DNA of 64,000 nucleotides. Origin: an uncultured bacterium. Its GTDB lineage: Bacteria; Bacillota; Clostridia; Oscillospirales; Oscillospiraceae. The stretch's first letter is position 1. Every line of letters starts with the position of its first letter. Position numbers and translations under genes: made by a program. Below, piece after piece: positions 43,359 to 54,561 of the stretch. Under the pieces are notes generated by a model. The model made no database searches, had not been told where the DNA came from, and worked only from the letters and a program-made list of their open reading frames with translations. Location: NCBI GenBank assembly GCA_947073515.1, contig CAMTMC010000005.1, positions 1 through 64,000 on the forward strand, written 5' to 3'.

Positions 43359-46300
43359 TACAGCTCTACAGCGGTATCGGTGGCAAAAAACCACAGCGCC
43401 TGGCGGCCCACCGGCTTCCCCAGGATGGCGGACAGGGCCAGGCTGTAGGCCGCCAGCTGGGGGCGGTACTCCTCCGCCTTGGCCCGCTCCTGGCCGGGGG
43501 CTACCCGGTCGGACTTGAAGTCTACCACGGTGATGGTCTCCCCCTCCTCAAACCAGGCGTCGATCACCCCCTGGAGCAGCACCTCCTCCCCCGCCCCATC
43601 GGGAAAATAGTTCAGGGCTGAGTCCAAAATGGAAAATTTAAACTCCCGCTGGCACCGGGGGGCGGCGGCCATGGCCCGCCCCAGGGGGCTGTCCAGAAAG
43701 GCCCGCAGCCGCTCCGGCTGGACGGCTTGGCGCTGGAGGGCGGTCAAGAACCCCTGCTCCTCCAGCCCGTCCAGCTCCGCCCCCAGCTCCTCCGGGGCGC
43801 GGCCCGGGCCCAGGGCGATGTACTCCATGGCCAGGTGGAGGGCGGTTCCCCGCTGGGCGGAGGTCAATCCCCGCTCCTCGGCGATAAAGTTGGGCCGGGT
43901 GATGGGCTGGCCCCGCCGGGAGGGGGGCTGGGCCTCCTCCGCCGCCTCCCGGTCCAGGGTTCTGCCCTTGATCTGGGTGGCGGTGAGCTTGGAGGGCAGG
44001 TTGGCCCCGGCCAGGTGGGGGTACTTCCAGCTCAGCCGGGCGGACAGCCCCTCCACCCCGGCGTCCTCCTCCGGGGGCAGGTCTTCCAGAACCCCTTCCG
44101 GTTCCTCCGCCCGGGACAGGCCGGCGCCCTCCACCCAGCGGATATCCCACTCCGGGCCCAGATCCCGGGGGCCCAAGTCAGACAGCCCCGCCAGCTCCCG
44201 CAGGGGGGCGGCTCCCCGCCGGGTGAGGGCGTGGAGGAGCACCCACCCCCCCACGCTCTGCCGCTGCTCCAGCTCCATGGGCGCCGGGGGGACGGACAGG
44301 CTGTCCTCCAGCCGCTCCAGGGAGGAAATCCCCTCGGGGAAGGCGACGGTGAGAATCAATTTCTCCTGGGCCCGGGTCATGGCCACATAGAGCAGCCGCA
44401 GCTCCTCCGCCATCAGCTCCCGCTCCAGCTGGCGGGCCACCGCCCGCCGGGCCAGGGTGGGGTACTCCACCATCCGGCTCCGGTCCAGCCCCCGTGGGCC
44501 CACCCCCAGCTCCGGGTGGAAGAGGACGGGCCTCATCAGGTCATCCCGGTTCAGCCGCCGGTTCAGGCCGCACACCAGCACCACCGGCTTCTCCAGCCCC
44601 TTGGACCGGTGGATGGACAGGATGGACACCCCGTCCCCCTGGGCGGCGGAGGGGCTGGAGAGCTTCCCCCCGGCGGAGCGCAGCCGTTCCAGCCGGAGAA
44701 GGAACTGGAACAGGGTGCGGCATCCGCTGTCCTCCAGCTGCCCCGCCAGGGCGTACAGGGCCAGCAAGTCTCCCTGTCGGTCCGCCCCCCCCTCCATGGC
44801 GCCGAACACCCCTAAAATGTTGGTCTTTTCGTAGATATGCCAGATGAGCTGGCGGCAGGTGCGGTCCCCCGCCCCGAAGCGCAGTTCCTCCAGCTCTGCC
44901 AGGAAATTGACACACTCCTGGTCGCCCTGTTCCCCGGCCCGGGTCAGGGCGGTGTAGAAGTCCCCGCCGCTGTCCGCCCGGAGGAGAGCCAGCTTGTCCC
45001 CGCTGAAGTTGTACACCGGCGAGCGCAGGGCGGCCAGCAGGGGCACGTCCTGGCGGGGGTTGTCCACAATCTGGAGGATGGCCAGGGCCACGCTCACCTG
45101 GGTGGTGTGGAAGAAGTCCCCGGCCCCCTCCGCCGACCAGGGGATGCCCGCCTCCCCCAGGGCCCGGATGTAGTGGTGGAGCACCGGGCCGGGGCTGCGC
45201 AGGAGAATCATCACGTCAGAGGGCCGTAGAGGCCGGAAAGCGCCCCCCTCCTCCACCATCAGCGGCTCTCGCAGGAGCTCCTTGATCCGCCGGGCGGCAA
45301 AGCGGGCCTCCAGCAGGTCCTTGCTGTCCTTCTCCCCCTCCCGATCCCCCAGGAAGGACAGGTCCAGCAGGTCCAGCTCCAGGGCGTAGGGGTCCCCCGC
45401 CTCCGCCGCCGGGAAGGATCTCCCCGGCACCAGGGCCTGGTCGGGGGTGTAGTCCAGCTCACCAAATTCCGTGGACATGATATCCCGGAACAGGTCGTTG
45501 CACCCCTCCAGCACCTGGGGACGGGAGCGGAAGTTCCGGGACAGCGCCCGCTTCCGGGGTTTTCCAGCTTCCGCCTCCCCCCCGTCCGGGAAGCGGCGGT
45601 ATTTATCCAGGAAAATGGTGGGGTCAGCCAGGCGGAAGCGGTAGATGGACTGCTTCACGTCCCCCACCTGGAACAGCTTCCGCCCCCCCTGGGAGATGGC
45701 GGAGAAAATCTCGTTCTGCACCTGGTTGGTGTCCTGATACTCGTCTACCAGCACCTCGTCAAAGCGGTCCCCCCAGTACCGGGCCAGCTCGGAGGGCCGG
45801 CCCTGGCCGTCCGTCAGAAGTTTTACGGCGAAGTGCTCCAAATCGGAGAAGTCCAGCACCCCCCGGCGGCCCTTCTCCTGATCGTAGGCCCTCTGGAAGT
45901 CCAGCACCAGGTCCATCAGGGCCTGGACCGCCGGACGGGACAGAGATAACTCCTCCAACCCGGCGGCGGAATCCCCCTGTAAATCCTCGGCCAGCTTGTC
46001 CAGGATCTTTTTGCAGCGCAGGCGGATGGATTTCATCCGCTGGCCGTCCCGGGCGGCCCGCTCCTCCTCCATGGGGCTGATTTCCACTGTCCGCTTCTTC
46101 TTCCGCCCGGCGGCGGGGAAGGGGACGGGCAGGCGGGCCACCGCCCCGTCCCAGGTGGACTCCCCCAAAAATTCCTCCAGGCCCTCCAGGGCGGTGGTGA
46201 GGGAGGGGGCGTAGTTCACTTCCAGCAGCTCGTCGGTGCCGGCCAGGGCCAGCGCCTGGGTCAGCCGGTCCTGGCAGAACAGGGCCTGGCGGCGGGCGTC

Positions 46301-46954
46301 GGACAGCAGCAGGGCCCCCCAGGGGGTCTCCCCCAGGTCGTTGACCCCTTCCAGCGCCCACAGGGCCTTCTGTCCCTCCAGCCAGGCGGCGGGATGGGGA
46401 TGGCTCTGCACCCGGGCAAAGACGTCCACCACAATCTGGGCCAGGCGGCTGTCGTCCCGGCCGGCGGCCAAAGTGTCCACCAGCTGGGCGAAGGGGCTGT
46501 CCGGGCTCAGGTCCTCATACCGCCTGTCCAGCACCTCCTCCAGCACCTGGGCCATGAGGACATGGGCCTCCCCCTCATCGCACAGGCGGAAGTCCGGGTC
46601 CAGATCCAGCAGGTGGCCGCTCTCCCGGAGGAGGGCGGCGCAGAAAGCATGGATGGTGGAGATCTGGGCCCGGTAGACCAGGGTGGACTGCCGGCGCAGG
46701 TGGCGGTTGTTGGGGTCCAGGGCCAGCCGGTCAGACAGCTCCTGGGCGATCCGCCCCCGGAGCTCGGCGGCGGCGGCCTTGGTGTAGGTGATGACCAGGA
46801 AGCGGTCGATGTCCAGCCCCTCCCCTGTCACCCGGTCCAGCAGCCGCTCCACCAGCACCCGGGTCTTCCCCGACCCGGCCGCGGCGGACACCAGCAGTTC
46901 CCCGCCCCGGTCGTCCACGATATTCCGTTGTTCCTCTGTCAATGGAAAGGGCAT
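43358..46954 (-). CDS. addA: Helicase-exonuclease subunit AddA
   Basis: A 1198-residue UvrD-type helicase with a RecB nuclease, which with AddB resects double-strand breaks for RecA. Walker A is SAAAGSGKTR (23-32). Other helicase motifs seen are DEVLVDEYQDTNQVQ, LFQVGDVKQSIYRFR, GDGVSILSIHRSKGLEKPVV and LLYVAMTRAQEKL. The C-terminal nuclease active site is VIDAWFEEGETITVVDFKSD. GGAGGC is six bases before the ATG. It is separated from addB by a kinase gene of the ribokinase superfamily, an unusual break in a normally contiguous pair. Confidence 0.95.
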   Translation of the reverse strand: MPFPLTEEQRNIVDDRGGELLVSAAAGSGKTRVLVERLLDRVTGEGLDIDRFLVITYTKAAAAELRGRIAQELSDRLALDPNNRHLRRQSTLVYRAQISTIHAFCAALLRESGHLLDLDPDFRLCDEGEAHVLMAQVLEEVLDRRYEDLSPDSPFAQLVDTLAAGRDDSRLAQIVVDVFARVQSHPHPAAWLEGQKALWALEGVNDLGETPWGALLLSDARRQALFCQDRLTQALALAGTDELLEVNYAPSLTTALEGLEEFLGESTWDGAVARLPVPFPAAGRKKKRTVEISPMEEERAARDGQRMKSIRLRCKKILDKLAEDLQGDSAAGLEELSLSRPAVQALMDLVLDFQRAYDQEKGRRGVLDFSDLEHFAVKLLTDGQGRPSELARYWGDRFDEVLVDEYQDTNQVQNEIFSAISQGGRKLFQVGDVKQSIYRFRLADPTIFLDKYRRFPDGGEAEAGKPRKRALSRNFRSRPQVLEGCNDLFRDIMSTEFGELDYTPDQALVPGRSFPAAEAGDPYALELDLLDLSFLGDREGEKDSKDLLEARFAARRIKELLREPLMVEEGGAFRPLRPSDVMILLRSPGPVLHHYIRALGEAGIPWSAEGAGDFFHTTQVSVALAILQIVDNPRQDVPLLAALRSPVYNFSGDKLALLRADSGGDFYTALTRAGEQGDQECVNFLAELEELRFGAGDRTCRQLIWHIYEKTNILGVFGAMEGGADRQGDLLALYALAGQLEDSGCRTLFQFLLRLERLRSAGGKLSSPSAAQGDGVSILSIHRSKGLEKPVVLVCGLNRRLNRDDLMRPVLFHPELGVGPRGLDRSRMVEYPTLARRAVARQLERELMAEELRLLYVAMTRAQEKLILTVAFPEGISSLERLEDSLSVPPAPMELEQRQSVGGWVLLHALTRRGAAPLRELAGLSDLGPRDLGPEWDIRWVEGAGLSRAEEPEGVLEDLPPEEDAGVEGLSARLSWKYPHLAGANLPSKLTATQIKGRTLDREAAEEAQPPSRRGQPITRPNFIAEERGLTSAQRGTALHLAMEYIALGPGRAPEELGAELDGLEEQGFLTALQRQAVQPERLRAFLDSPLGRAMAAAPRCQREFKFSILDSALNYFPDGAGEEVLLQGVIDAWFEEGETITVVDFKSDRVAPGQERAKAEEYRPQLAAYSLALSAILGKPVGRQALWFFATDTAVEL

Positions 46955-46991
46955 CCAAACGCCTCCTCCAGGGCCTCCTTTGGAGAGGCCC

Positions 46992-47825
46992 TTACTCTGT
47001 TAAAATACTCAGATATTTCTCAACCCGGATGCCGTTGTTCCGCTCCGCCACGTCCTGCTCCAAAAAGATCAGCCGCTCCAGCAGATCCACCGCCCGCCCC
47101 ACGCTCTGGGGAAGATCGCGGCCCTTCAGCAGCTGCCCGGTGAGCAGGGAGGTGAAAATATCCCCGGTTCCCGGGAAATGGGCCTTGATGAACCGGTAGG
47201 GCACCGTAAAATACTCCCCCGTCCCCCCGTCAAAGCCCCAGACCACATGCCGGCCTGTCTCCTCCTCCCGGCCGCTGGTGATCACCGCCGACCGGGGCCC
47301 CAGGGCCACAAGGCCGTCCAGCATCCGGCGGGCCTCGTCCTGGGTCAAGGCCTCCCGGCCGGCGTACAGTTTCGTAAGAAACCCCGCCTCTGTCAAATTG
47401 GGCACAATCACGTCCGCCGCCCCCACAAAGCGGCGCATATTGTCCACCGTATCCTGGGTGGAACCGTTGTACAGCTTGCCCCCGTCCCCCATGATGGGGT
47501 CGGTCACCACCAGCAGGCCCTCCTTCTTCTGGCTGGCGATGAAATCCCGGATGATGTCCACCTGGTCCGCCGAGGCCAAAAACCCCGTGGTGATGCAGTC
47601 AAACCGGAAGCCCATCTCCCCCCACACCTGGATGGTCTGGGCCATGTACCGGGTGGTGTCCAAAACAGCGAATTTCCCGTAGTCAAAGTTGTTTGATACC
47701 AGGGCGGTGGGCAGGTTGTAAATGCTGTGCCCCATGCTGGACAGAATGGGCAGCATCCCCGCCAGACCCATTTTGCCGCAGCCGGGCATGTCTCCGATCA
47801 TCAAAATATTCTTGTTGGCGTCCAT
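46992..47825 (-). CDS. Pyridoxamine/pyridoxal kinase-like protein
   Basis: A 277-residue ribokinase-superfamily kinase of the PdxY/pyridoxamine kinase type. It begins NILMIGDMPGCGKMGLAGML. GLLVVTDPIMGDGGKLYNG is the substrate and ATP edge. The catalytic anion-hole motif is FPGTGDIFTSLLTG near residue 220. By family it phosphorylates B6 vitamers to pyridoxal or pyridoxamine 5'-phosphate for salvage. AAAGGAG lies seven bases before the ATG. It sits between addB (38 bases) and addA (37 bases), all on the same strand, so it is almost certainly transcribed with them. Confidence 0.88.
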   Translation of the reverse strand: MDANKNILMIGDMPGCGKMGLAGMLPILSSMGHSIYNLPTALVSNNFDYGKFAVLDTTRYMAQTIQVWGEMGFRFDCITTGFLASADQVDIIRDFIASQKKEGLLVVTDPIMGDGGKLYNGSTQDTVDNMRRFVGAADVIVPNLTEAGFLTKLYAGREALTQDEARRMLDGLVALGPRSAVITSGREEETGRHVVWGFDGGTGEYFTVPYRFIKAHFPGTGDIFTSLLTGQLLKGRDLPQSVGRAVDLLERLIFLEQDVAERNNGIRVEKYLSILTE

Positions 47826-47863
47826 TTTTTCGCTCCTTTTCTGGCTTCATGGGATGGGTTCCC

Positions 47864-50800
47864 TCATTCCGGCTGTTCCAGCCCCGCCCAGAACTCCTGG
47901 GCGCTGACCCCCGGCATCCACCGGCGGCAGTCCTCCCCCCGGCCCGGCTCGAAGTGGCAGGCGGCGGCGTAGTCACAGTAGCGGCAGGCGTTTTTCTCCG
48001 GCCCCCGCCAGAAGGGGTCGGCGGAGATATTCCCCCCCGCCAGCTCCTGACAGATGTCCTCCAGGGTCCGCTGGATGTGCCGGCCCAGCTTGCCCAGCTG
48101 CTCCGCCGTGGCCAGAGCTTCGCCGGTGATCTGCCCGGTGGTTTTGGAGACTTTCAGGGGCAAAAAGCGGTAGCCCTCCGCCCCCGGCTCCTCCATGGCG
48201 GCGAGGATCTCCGGGTCGTCCACGATCAGGCCGCTGCGGGTGAGCTCCTTGTCCACCCGCTTGCGCAGGTCGGCGTCACTTATGGCCCGGCTGCCCCGGA
48301 TCACCGCCTCCCGGGCGGGCAGGTACAGCACCCCCGCCCCCTCCACCGGCAGGCCGTACAGGGCCCGGCCCCGGTCCTCCAGGGTAAAGAGGTACAAAAG
48401 CATCTGAAGGCCCAGGCCGTTCCAGACCTCGGTGAGGTCGAAGGTCTTCCGGCCCGTCTTGTAGTCCACCACCCGGAGGTGGAGCTTGCCGTCCTTCACA
48501 TAGCCGTCCACCCGGTCTACAAAGCCGGTGACGCTGATGGTCACCCCGCTGGCGGTCAGCTCCACCGGGGGCAGCTCCTGGCCCTTTCCGAAGCCCAGCT
48601 CAAAGGAGATGGGGCGGAATTTGGAGTGGAGCAGCTCGTCGGCCACATTGTCCACCACCGCCTGGACCGTGCCCTGGAGGCGGCGGAACAGGTACTGGAA
48701 GCGCTGGCTCTGGCCCTCCAGGCCGCCCAGCTCCTGGGCCACGTAGCGCTCCACCGCCTGGCGGACCAAATCTTTTAGACGGTTTCGTCTATCTTCACCC
48801 AAGTCCAATCCTGGGATGGTGGTCTGGGAGAACATCTCGTCCTGTAAGACGTGTTCCAGCACATAGTGGACGAAGGTGCCGTACTCCGGGGCGTCAAAGC
48901 CAGCGGGCTTTCTGGGCTCGGCCTTCAGGCCGTACCGCATGAAATAGGAGAAATGACAGGATTTATATTTGTCCATCCGGGAGGCGGACATGGCCACCCG
49001 CTGGCCGTAGAGCCGGTCCACCGCCTCCCGGGACAGGCGGCCCCGCTCCCAGGCCGCGGCCCGGTCCAGCCGGGCCACCGCTTCCCGGAAGTCCGGAAGC
49101 TCCTCCAGGGCCCGGCGGGCCGTCCGGTCCCGCCCCGCCTGCTCCAGGGCCGGGAGGGGGGCCTCTAGGCGGAAAGCGCCTTTCAGACGATCCTCCCTGG
49201 AAATGGGCAGGTTTTCAAAAATTAGACGGATTCGTCCAATCAAGAAACTGGGGCGGCGCTCCTCCCCGCCCGCCCCCTGGCCGGGCCAGGAGACCACCAG
49301 CTTCTGGCTTGGCCGGGCGCAGATCTGATAGATGGTAGTCATCTCCCGGTAGAGCAGGTCCCGCTGGGTTTGGTCCAGCTCCAGGCCGTAGGCGGCCAGG
49401 AGAGAGCGGTCGTCGTCGGACAGCAGGCCGGGTGTCGTCCCCACCTGGGGCAGGGAGGCGTCGTCCGCCCCCAGGAAGAACAGGGCTTTCACCCGGTGGC
49501 CGGTCTGGCGAGTGGTCTCCCCGGCGGTCACCCGGTCCAGGGAGACGGGGATGGTGCCCACATCGTACTGGGACAGCACCAGCCGGAACAGGGGGGCGAA
49601 CTCCTCCAGCTCCATGGGGGCCTCCCCCAGCAGGCGGGCGCACTGCTCCAGACCTCCGCACAGGATGTCCCACAGCTGGCGGTACTCCTCCGCCAGGGCG
49701 GGCTGGCCCCGGCGATCCAGTTCCTCCACCCGCTCCTCCAGGCGGTCCGGAAGGCCGATCTCCTCTAAAAATGTGTAGAGGGCCACGGCCTGGCCCCCGC
49801 CGGTGTGGACAGGATTTTTCCGCAGCACCTCCAACGGGACAAACACCTGCCGCCGGGCCCGGTCCACCCGGGCCAGCAGATCCCGGTCCTCCTGGGTCCA
49901 GTGCAGGCCGTAGCCCCGGGGATGCCATGGCCAGTCCTTCCCCTGGGTCCAGCGGCTCCCCTTGATGTCCCATTTCAGGACGTAGTTCTCCAACAGATCC
50001 CGGTCTTCCTCCGGCAAATTGGTCAGGCCGGTTTTGAGGTAGCGGAACACGTCCTCATAGCGGTAGCCGTTGGCTGTGGTCTCCAGGGCGGCGGTGACCA
50101 GGGCCAGGACGGGCTTCTCCAATATTTCCGTCATGGCGGAGGAGAACACCGGCACCCCGTACCGGCCAAAGACCGATTCCACCAGATCCCGGTAGGCCCC
50201 ATAGTCCCGGGCGGCGATGCCGATGTCCCGGAACCGCAGCCCCTCCTCCCGAACCAGGCGGAGGATACGGGCGGCGGCCCACTCCACCTCTGACCGGGGG
50301 GTGTTGGCCTGGAAGATCTCCACCGCCCCGCCGGCGGGGACGGGCCGGGGGGCGCTGTGGGAGAACAGCTCCCGCTCCAGCGCCTTCAGCGGTTCGGCCT
50401 TGCCGGGGCTGTTGGACACCAGACGCTCCACCTCACAGGGGATATACAGCCGCTCCGCCATCGCCAGCAGCTGACGGGCGGTGCGGCGGGCGGGGGAAAA
50501 GATCCCCGTCCCCCCCTCGTCCTCCTCCAGGTGGTCACAGGTGAGGGCTACGGTCACGCTGTTGGCCTGGATCATCAGGCGCTCCAGCACCATCCGCTGC
50601 TGGGGGGTGAAGTCGGTAAAGCCGTCCAGCCAGAGGTCTTTCCCCTTGGCCCAGGGGCAGAGGGTCAATTTTTCCGCCGCCCTTGTCAGGCGATCCCGGG
50701 GATCCAAGGCCACCTGGGCGGCGAGGGCCTGGTACTGCCCGCAGATCAGCCCCAAATCCTGGAGCTTTTCCCCCTCCGGGCCGCCGGTCTCCCGGCCCGC

Positions 50801-51211
50801 CCGAACCAGCACCTCCGGCGGGGCGCAGGAGCTTTTCAGCTCGTCCACCGTGGCCAGCAGGGACTGGAGGAAGGCGGGCCGGCGGGAGGGCCGGGCGTAC
50901 ACCTTCAGCTCCGGGGCGGACTCCTGAACCGCCCGGTACATGAGCAGGAGACGGCCGCCGTTGTCCAGCTCCTCCTCCCCCAGGCCGCCGGCGGTCTGAA
51001 ATACCCGGTTGGCCAGGCGGGAGAAGGACAGGATCTCCGCGAACAGGCAGGCCTGGGGGCCTCCCACCCGGCACAGCGCCCGCTCGCTCTCATGGGACAT
51101 CTGTTCCGGCACCAGCAGCACCTGGGGCCGCTCCTGGCCCGCCCGGCACAGCCGGTTCAGCACCGTGGTGGTCTTGCCCGACCCCGCACGGCCTAAAATC
51201 AGCTTGAGCAC
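47864..51211 (-). CDS. addB: Helicase-exonuclease subunit AddB
   Basis: A 1115-residue AddB. Walker A is GRAGSGKT (7-14), unusually intact as expected for AddB. The C-terminal RecB-like nuclease has VVDYKTGRKTF. The four-cysteine iron-sulphur staple that caps the nuclease is visible: one Cys before the nuclease (SCHFSYFMRYGLKAEP) and three in ACRYCDYAAACHFEP near the end. The start is GTG at 51211 with GGAGGAGGAG upstream. It is 30 bases after the membrane-protein gene and forms the AddAB complex with the 43358 gene. Confidence 0.94.
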   Translation of the reverse strand: MLKLILGRAGSGKTTTVLNRLCRAGQERPQVLLVPEQMSHESERALCRVGGPQACLFAEILSFSRLANRVFQTAGGLGEEELDNGGRLLLMYRAVQESAPELKVYARPSRRPAFLQSLLATVDELKSSCAPPEVLVRAGRETGGPEGEKLQDLGLICGQYQALAAQVALDPRDRLTRAAEKLTLCPWAKGKDLWLDGFTDFTPQQRMVLERLMIQANSVTVALTCDHLEEDEGGTGIFSPARRTARQLLAMAERLYIPCEVERLVSNSPGKAEPLKALERELFSHSAPRPVPAGGAVEIFQANTPRSEVEWAAARILRLVREEGLRFRDIGIAARDYGAYRDLVESVFGRYGVPVFSSAMTEILEKPVLALVTAALETTANGYRYEDVFRYLKTGLTNLPEEDRDLLENYVLKWDIKGSRWTQGKDWPWHPRGYGLHWTQEDRDLLARVDRARRQVFVPLEVLRKNPVHTGGGQAVALYTFLEEIGLPDRLEERVEELDRRGQPALAEEYRQLWDILCGGLEQCARLLGEAPMELEEFAPLFRLVLSQYDVGTIPVSLDRVTAGETTRQTGHRVKALFFLGADDASLPQVGTTPGLLSDDDRSLLAAYGLELDQTQRDLLYREMTTIYQICARPSQKLVVSWPGQGAGGEERRPSFLIGRIRLIFENLPISREDRLKGAFRLEAPLPALEQAGRDRTARRALEELPDFREAVARLDRAAAWERGRLSREAVDRLYGQRVAMSASRMDKYKSCHFSYFMRYGLKAEPRKPAGFDAPEYGTFVHYVLEHVLQDEMFSQTTIPGLDLGEDRRNRLKDLVRQAVERYVAQELGGLEGQSQRFQYLFRRLQGTVQAVVDNVADELLHSKFRPISFELGFGKGQELPPVELTASGVTISVTGFVDRVDGYVKDGKLHLRVVDYKTGRKTFDLTEVWNGLGLQMLLYLFTLEDRGRALYGLPVEGAGVLYLPAREAVIRGSRAISDADLRKRVDKELTRSGLIVDDPEILAAMEEPGAEGYRFLPLKVSKTTGQITGEALATAEQLGKLGRHIQRTLEDICQELAGGNISADPFWRGPEKNACRYCDYAAACHFEPGRGEDCRRWMPGVSAQEFWAGLEQPE

Positions 51212-51241
51212 CCTTCTCCTCCTCCCTATGGCATCGTTCTT

Positions 51242-52084
51242 TTACTCCTCCGGCCCGGTCGGGCCGCCCCGTCCTTTCCGGGCGGCCCGGAACCCGCCCC
51301 GGCCCCCGGCGGGGAGTTCAATGGAGAAGGTGATCTTCACCAACCACACGAAAAACAGCAGCACTAGAATGGGGATCAGGCAGGCGGTCACAAGCATGAC
51401 GGCCAGGGCCTCGATAAAATCGTTGACCATTCCTCCCACCTTCTCGGTAATCTGGTTGGCCGCGCCGGTGATGCCGCTGGTCACCTTGCCAATGAGGCCG
51501 TCCCAAAAGCCCCCGTCCTCCTCCAGCTCCGCCTGGCTGTCCTCCGCCTCCCCGGCGGTGTCCTTGGCCGCCTGGATGGTGGCCTGGATGCTGTCCTGGT
51601 AGGTCTGGTCAATGAGGTCGGACACCTTGACGCTGGCCGGGATGACCAGCACAATAGCGATGCCGAACACCAGCAGCTTCCGGGCCAGGAGCCGCGGCGT
51701 CTCCCAGTCCACAAAGAGGCTGAGGGCAAAGAGCAGGCAGGCGATGGGGATCAGCACGTGAAAGGCGGCGAACCCGGTGATGGTGAGCAAATACTTCTCC
51801 AGATAGATGGCGCACAGCACCACCAGAAAACCGGTACTCAAATCGGCCAGCTTCTCCGCGATGGGGGTGGCGGTGTCCCCGGGGATGAGGGTGATGGCCG
51901 CCGAGGCGGCGGTGGAGGCGGCGGTCAGCTCCAGGACGGTGGCCTGCTTCTCCTCCAGGGCGGCCAGGGTGGCGGCGTGGAACCGGGCCGAGGAGGCGAA
52001 TTTAGACAGCACAAACATAGACAGCAGCGCCATCACCAGGGCCCCGGCGGCAAACATCAGTTTTTTGCGGTCAAGCTCTCTCAT
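51242..52084 (-). CDS. Membrane protein of unknown function upstream of addB
   Basis: A 280-residue integral membrane protein with about five helices: about 9-27, 84-104, 106-125, 134-153 and 226-250. A long extracytoplasmic loop (28-82) and a charged, acidic amphipathic region (155-220, with EDSQAELEEDGG) separate them. The basic tail (GRGGFRAARKGRGG) is probably cytosolic. GAGAGGG precedes the ATG. It lies between a GNAT gene (22 bases) and addB (30 bases) and appears to be part of that operon. I do not recognise the family. Confidence 0.8.
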   Translation of the reverse strand: MRELDRKKLMFAAGALVMALLSMFVLSKFASSARFHAATLAALEEKQATVLELTAASTAASAAITLIPGDTATPIAEKLADLSTGFLVVLCAIYLEKYLLTITGFAAFHVLIPIACLLFALSLFVDWETPRLLARKLLVFGIAIVLVIPASVKVSDLIDQTYQDSIQATIQAAKDTAGEAEDSQAELEEDGGFWDGLIGKVTSGITGAANQITEKVGGMVNDFIEALAVMLVTACLIPILVLLFFVWLVKITFSIELPAGGRGGFRAARKGRGGPTGPEE

Positions 52085-52106
52085 AGTGCCCTCTCAATCT
52101 CAAATT

Positions 52107-52637
52107 TCAGGTAAGTTCTATCCAATACCGCTGTAACATCGCCCCAGCCTCCGGCTTATACACCGTGGACTGGTACACCCCGCCGTTGGCCAGGATGGTC
52201 CTCCGGCTGCCCTCGTTGTCCGTCCGGCAGGTGATGAGCACCCGCTCCTGGCCGCTCTCCTTACAGAAGGCCAGGCAGTCGGCCAGCATCCGCTTGGCGT
52301 ACCCCTTTTTCCGCTCAGAGGGCCGCACCGAGTAGCCAATATTCCCGCCGTAGCGCTCTAAATCCTGGTTGAACTCGTGGCGCACGTGGATCAGGCCCAC
52401 AATCCTCCGGTCTGAGTCCCGGACGTAGATAAACTGGGTGGACGGCACCCAGCCCGGGGAGAGGGTCTCCCGCCGGGTCTGGCGCTGGCCGAATTCCAGC
52501 CAGTCCGCCGGGTCCGGGAACCGGTCCATCCCTCCGGCGCCGTTGATGTATCCCTCGGCCTCCAGGCTCTCTGCCCGGTAGGAGATGATCTCCTCCCGGA
52601 AGGAGGGATCGGGTCTCATCAGAGTCAAGATTTCCAT
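52107..52637 (-). CDS. GNAT-family acetyltransferase
   Basis: A 176-residue GNAT starting MEILTLMRPDPSFREEI. The acyl-CoA motif is RPSERKKGYAKRMLADCLAF, after GGNIGYSV, and the protein ends TVYKPEAGAMLQRYWIEL. It resembles predicted acetyltransferases in which the GNAT fold carries an N-terminal helical extension. ATG 52637 is seven bases after GGGAGGT; an upstream start is less good. It is the first gene of the run that ends with addA. The substrate is unknown. Confidence 0.88.
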   Translation of the reverse strand: MEILTLMRPDPSFREEIISYRAESLEAEGYINGAGGMDRFPDPADWLEFGQRQTRRETLSPGWVPSTQFIYVRDSDRRIVGLIHVRHEFNQDLERYGGNIGYSVRPSERKKGYAKRMLADCLAFCKESGQERVLITCRTDNEGSRRTILANGGVYQSTVYKPEAGAMLQRYWIELT

Positions 52638-52670
52638 ACACGGTACCTCCCGCTTCAAAATTTACATTCG

Positions 52671-52699
52671 ATTATAGCACACCGGGCCGGGAAAGGAAA
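52671..52699 (-). promoter_or_regulatory. Promoter of the GNAT-membrane protein-addB-kinase-addA run
   Basis: On the minus strand TTTCCT, 17 bases, TATAAT, about 30 bases before the GNAT ATG. The -35 is weak. Confidence 0.5.
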
Positions 52700-52723
52700 G
52701 AGCGCCGGTAATCCGCCCCAGAA

Positions 52724-52756
52724 ATAAAAACACCCCCCGGTGAAAACCAGGGGGCA
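52724..52756 (-). terminator. Terminator of guaB
   Basis: On the minus strand CCCCCTGG and CCGGGGGG pair around a TTTTCA loop with one mismatch, followed by GTGTTTTTATTT. Confidence 0.6.
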
Positions 52757-52766
52757 TCCAACGAAA

Positions 52767-54520
<1,754 letters not shown>

Positions 54521-54561
54521 TCCAAGCCGCTCATCCCCCGATTCTAATCCAACATCCTATC

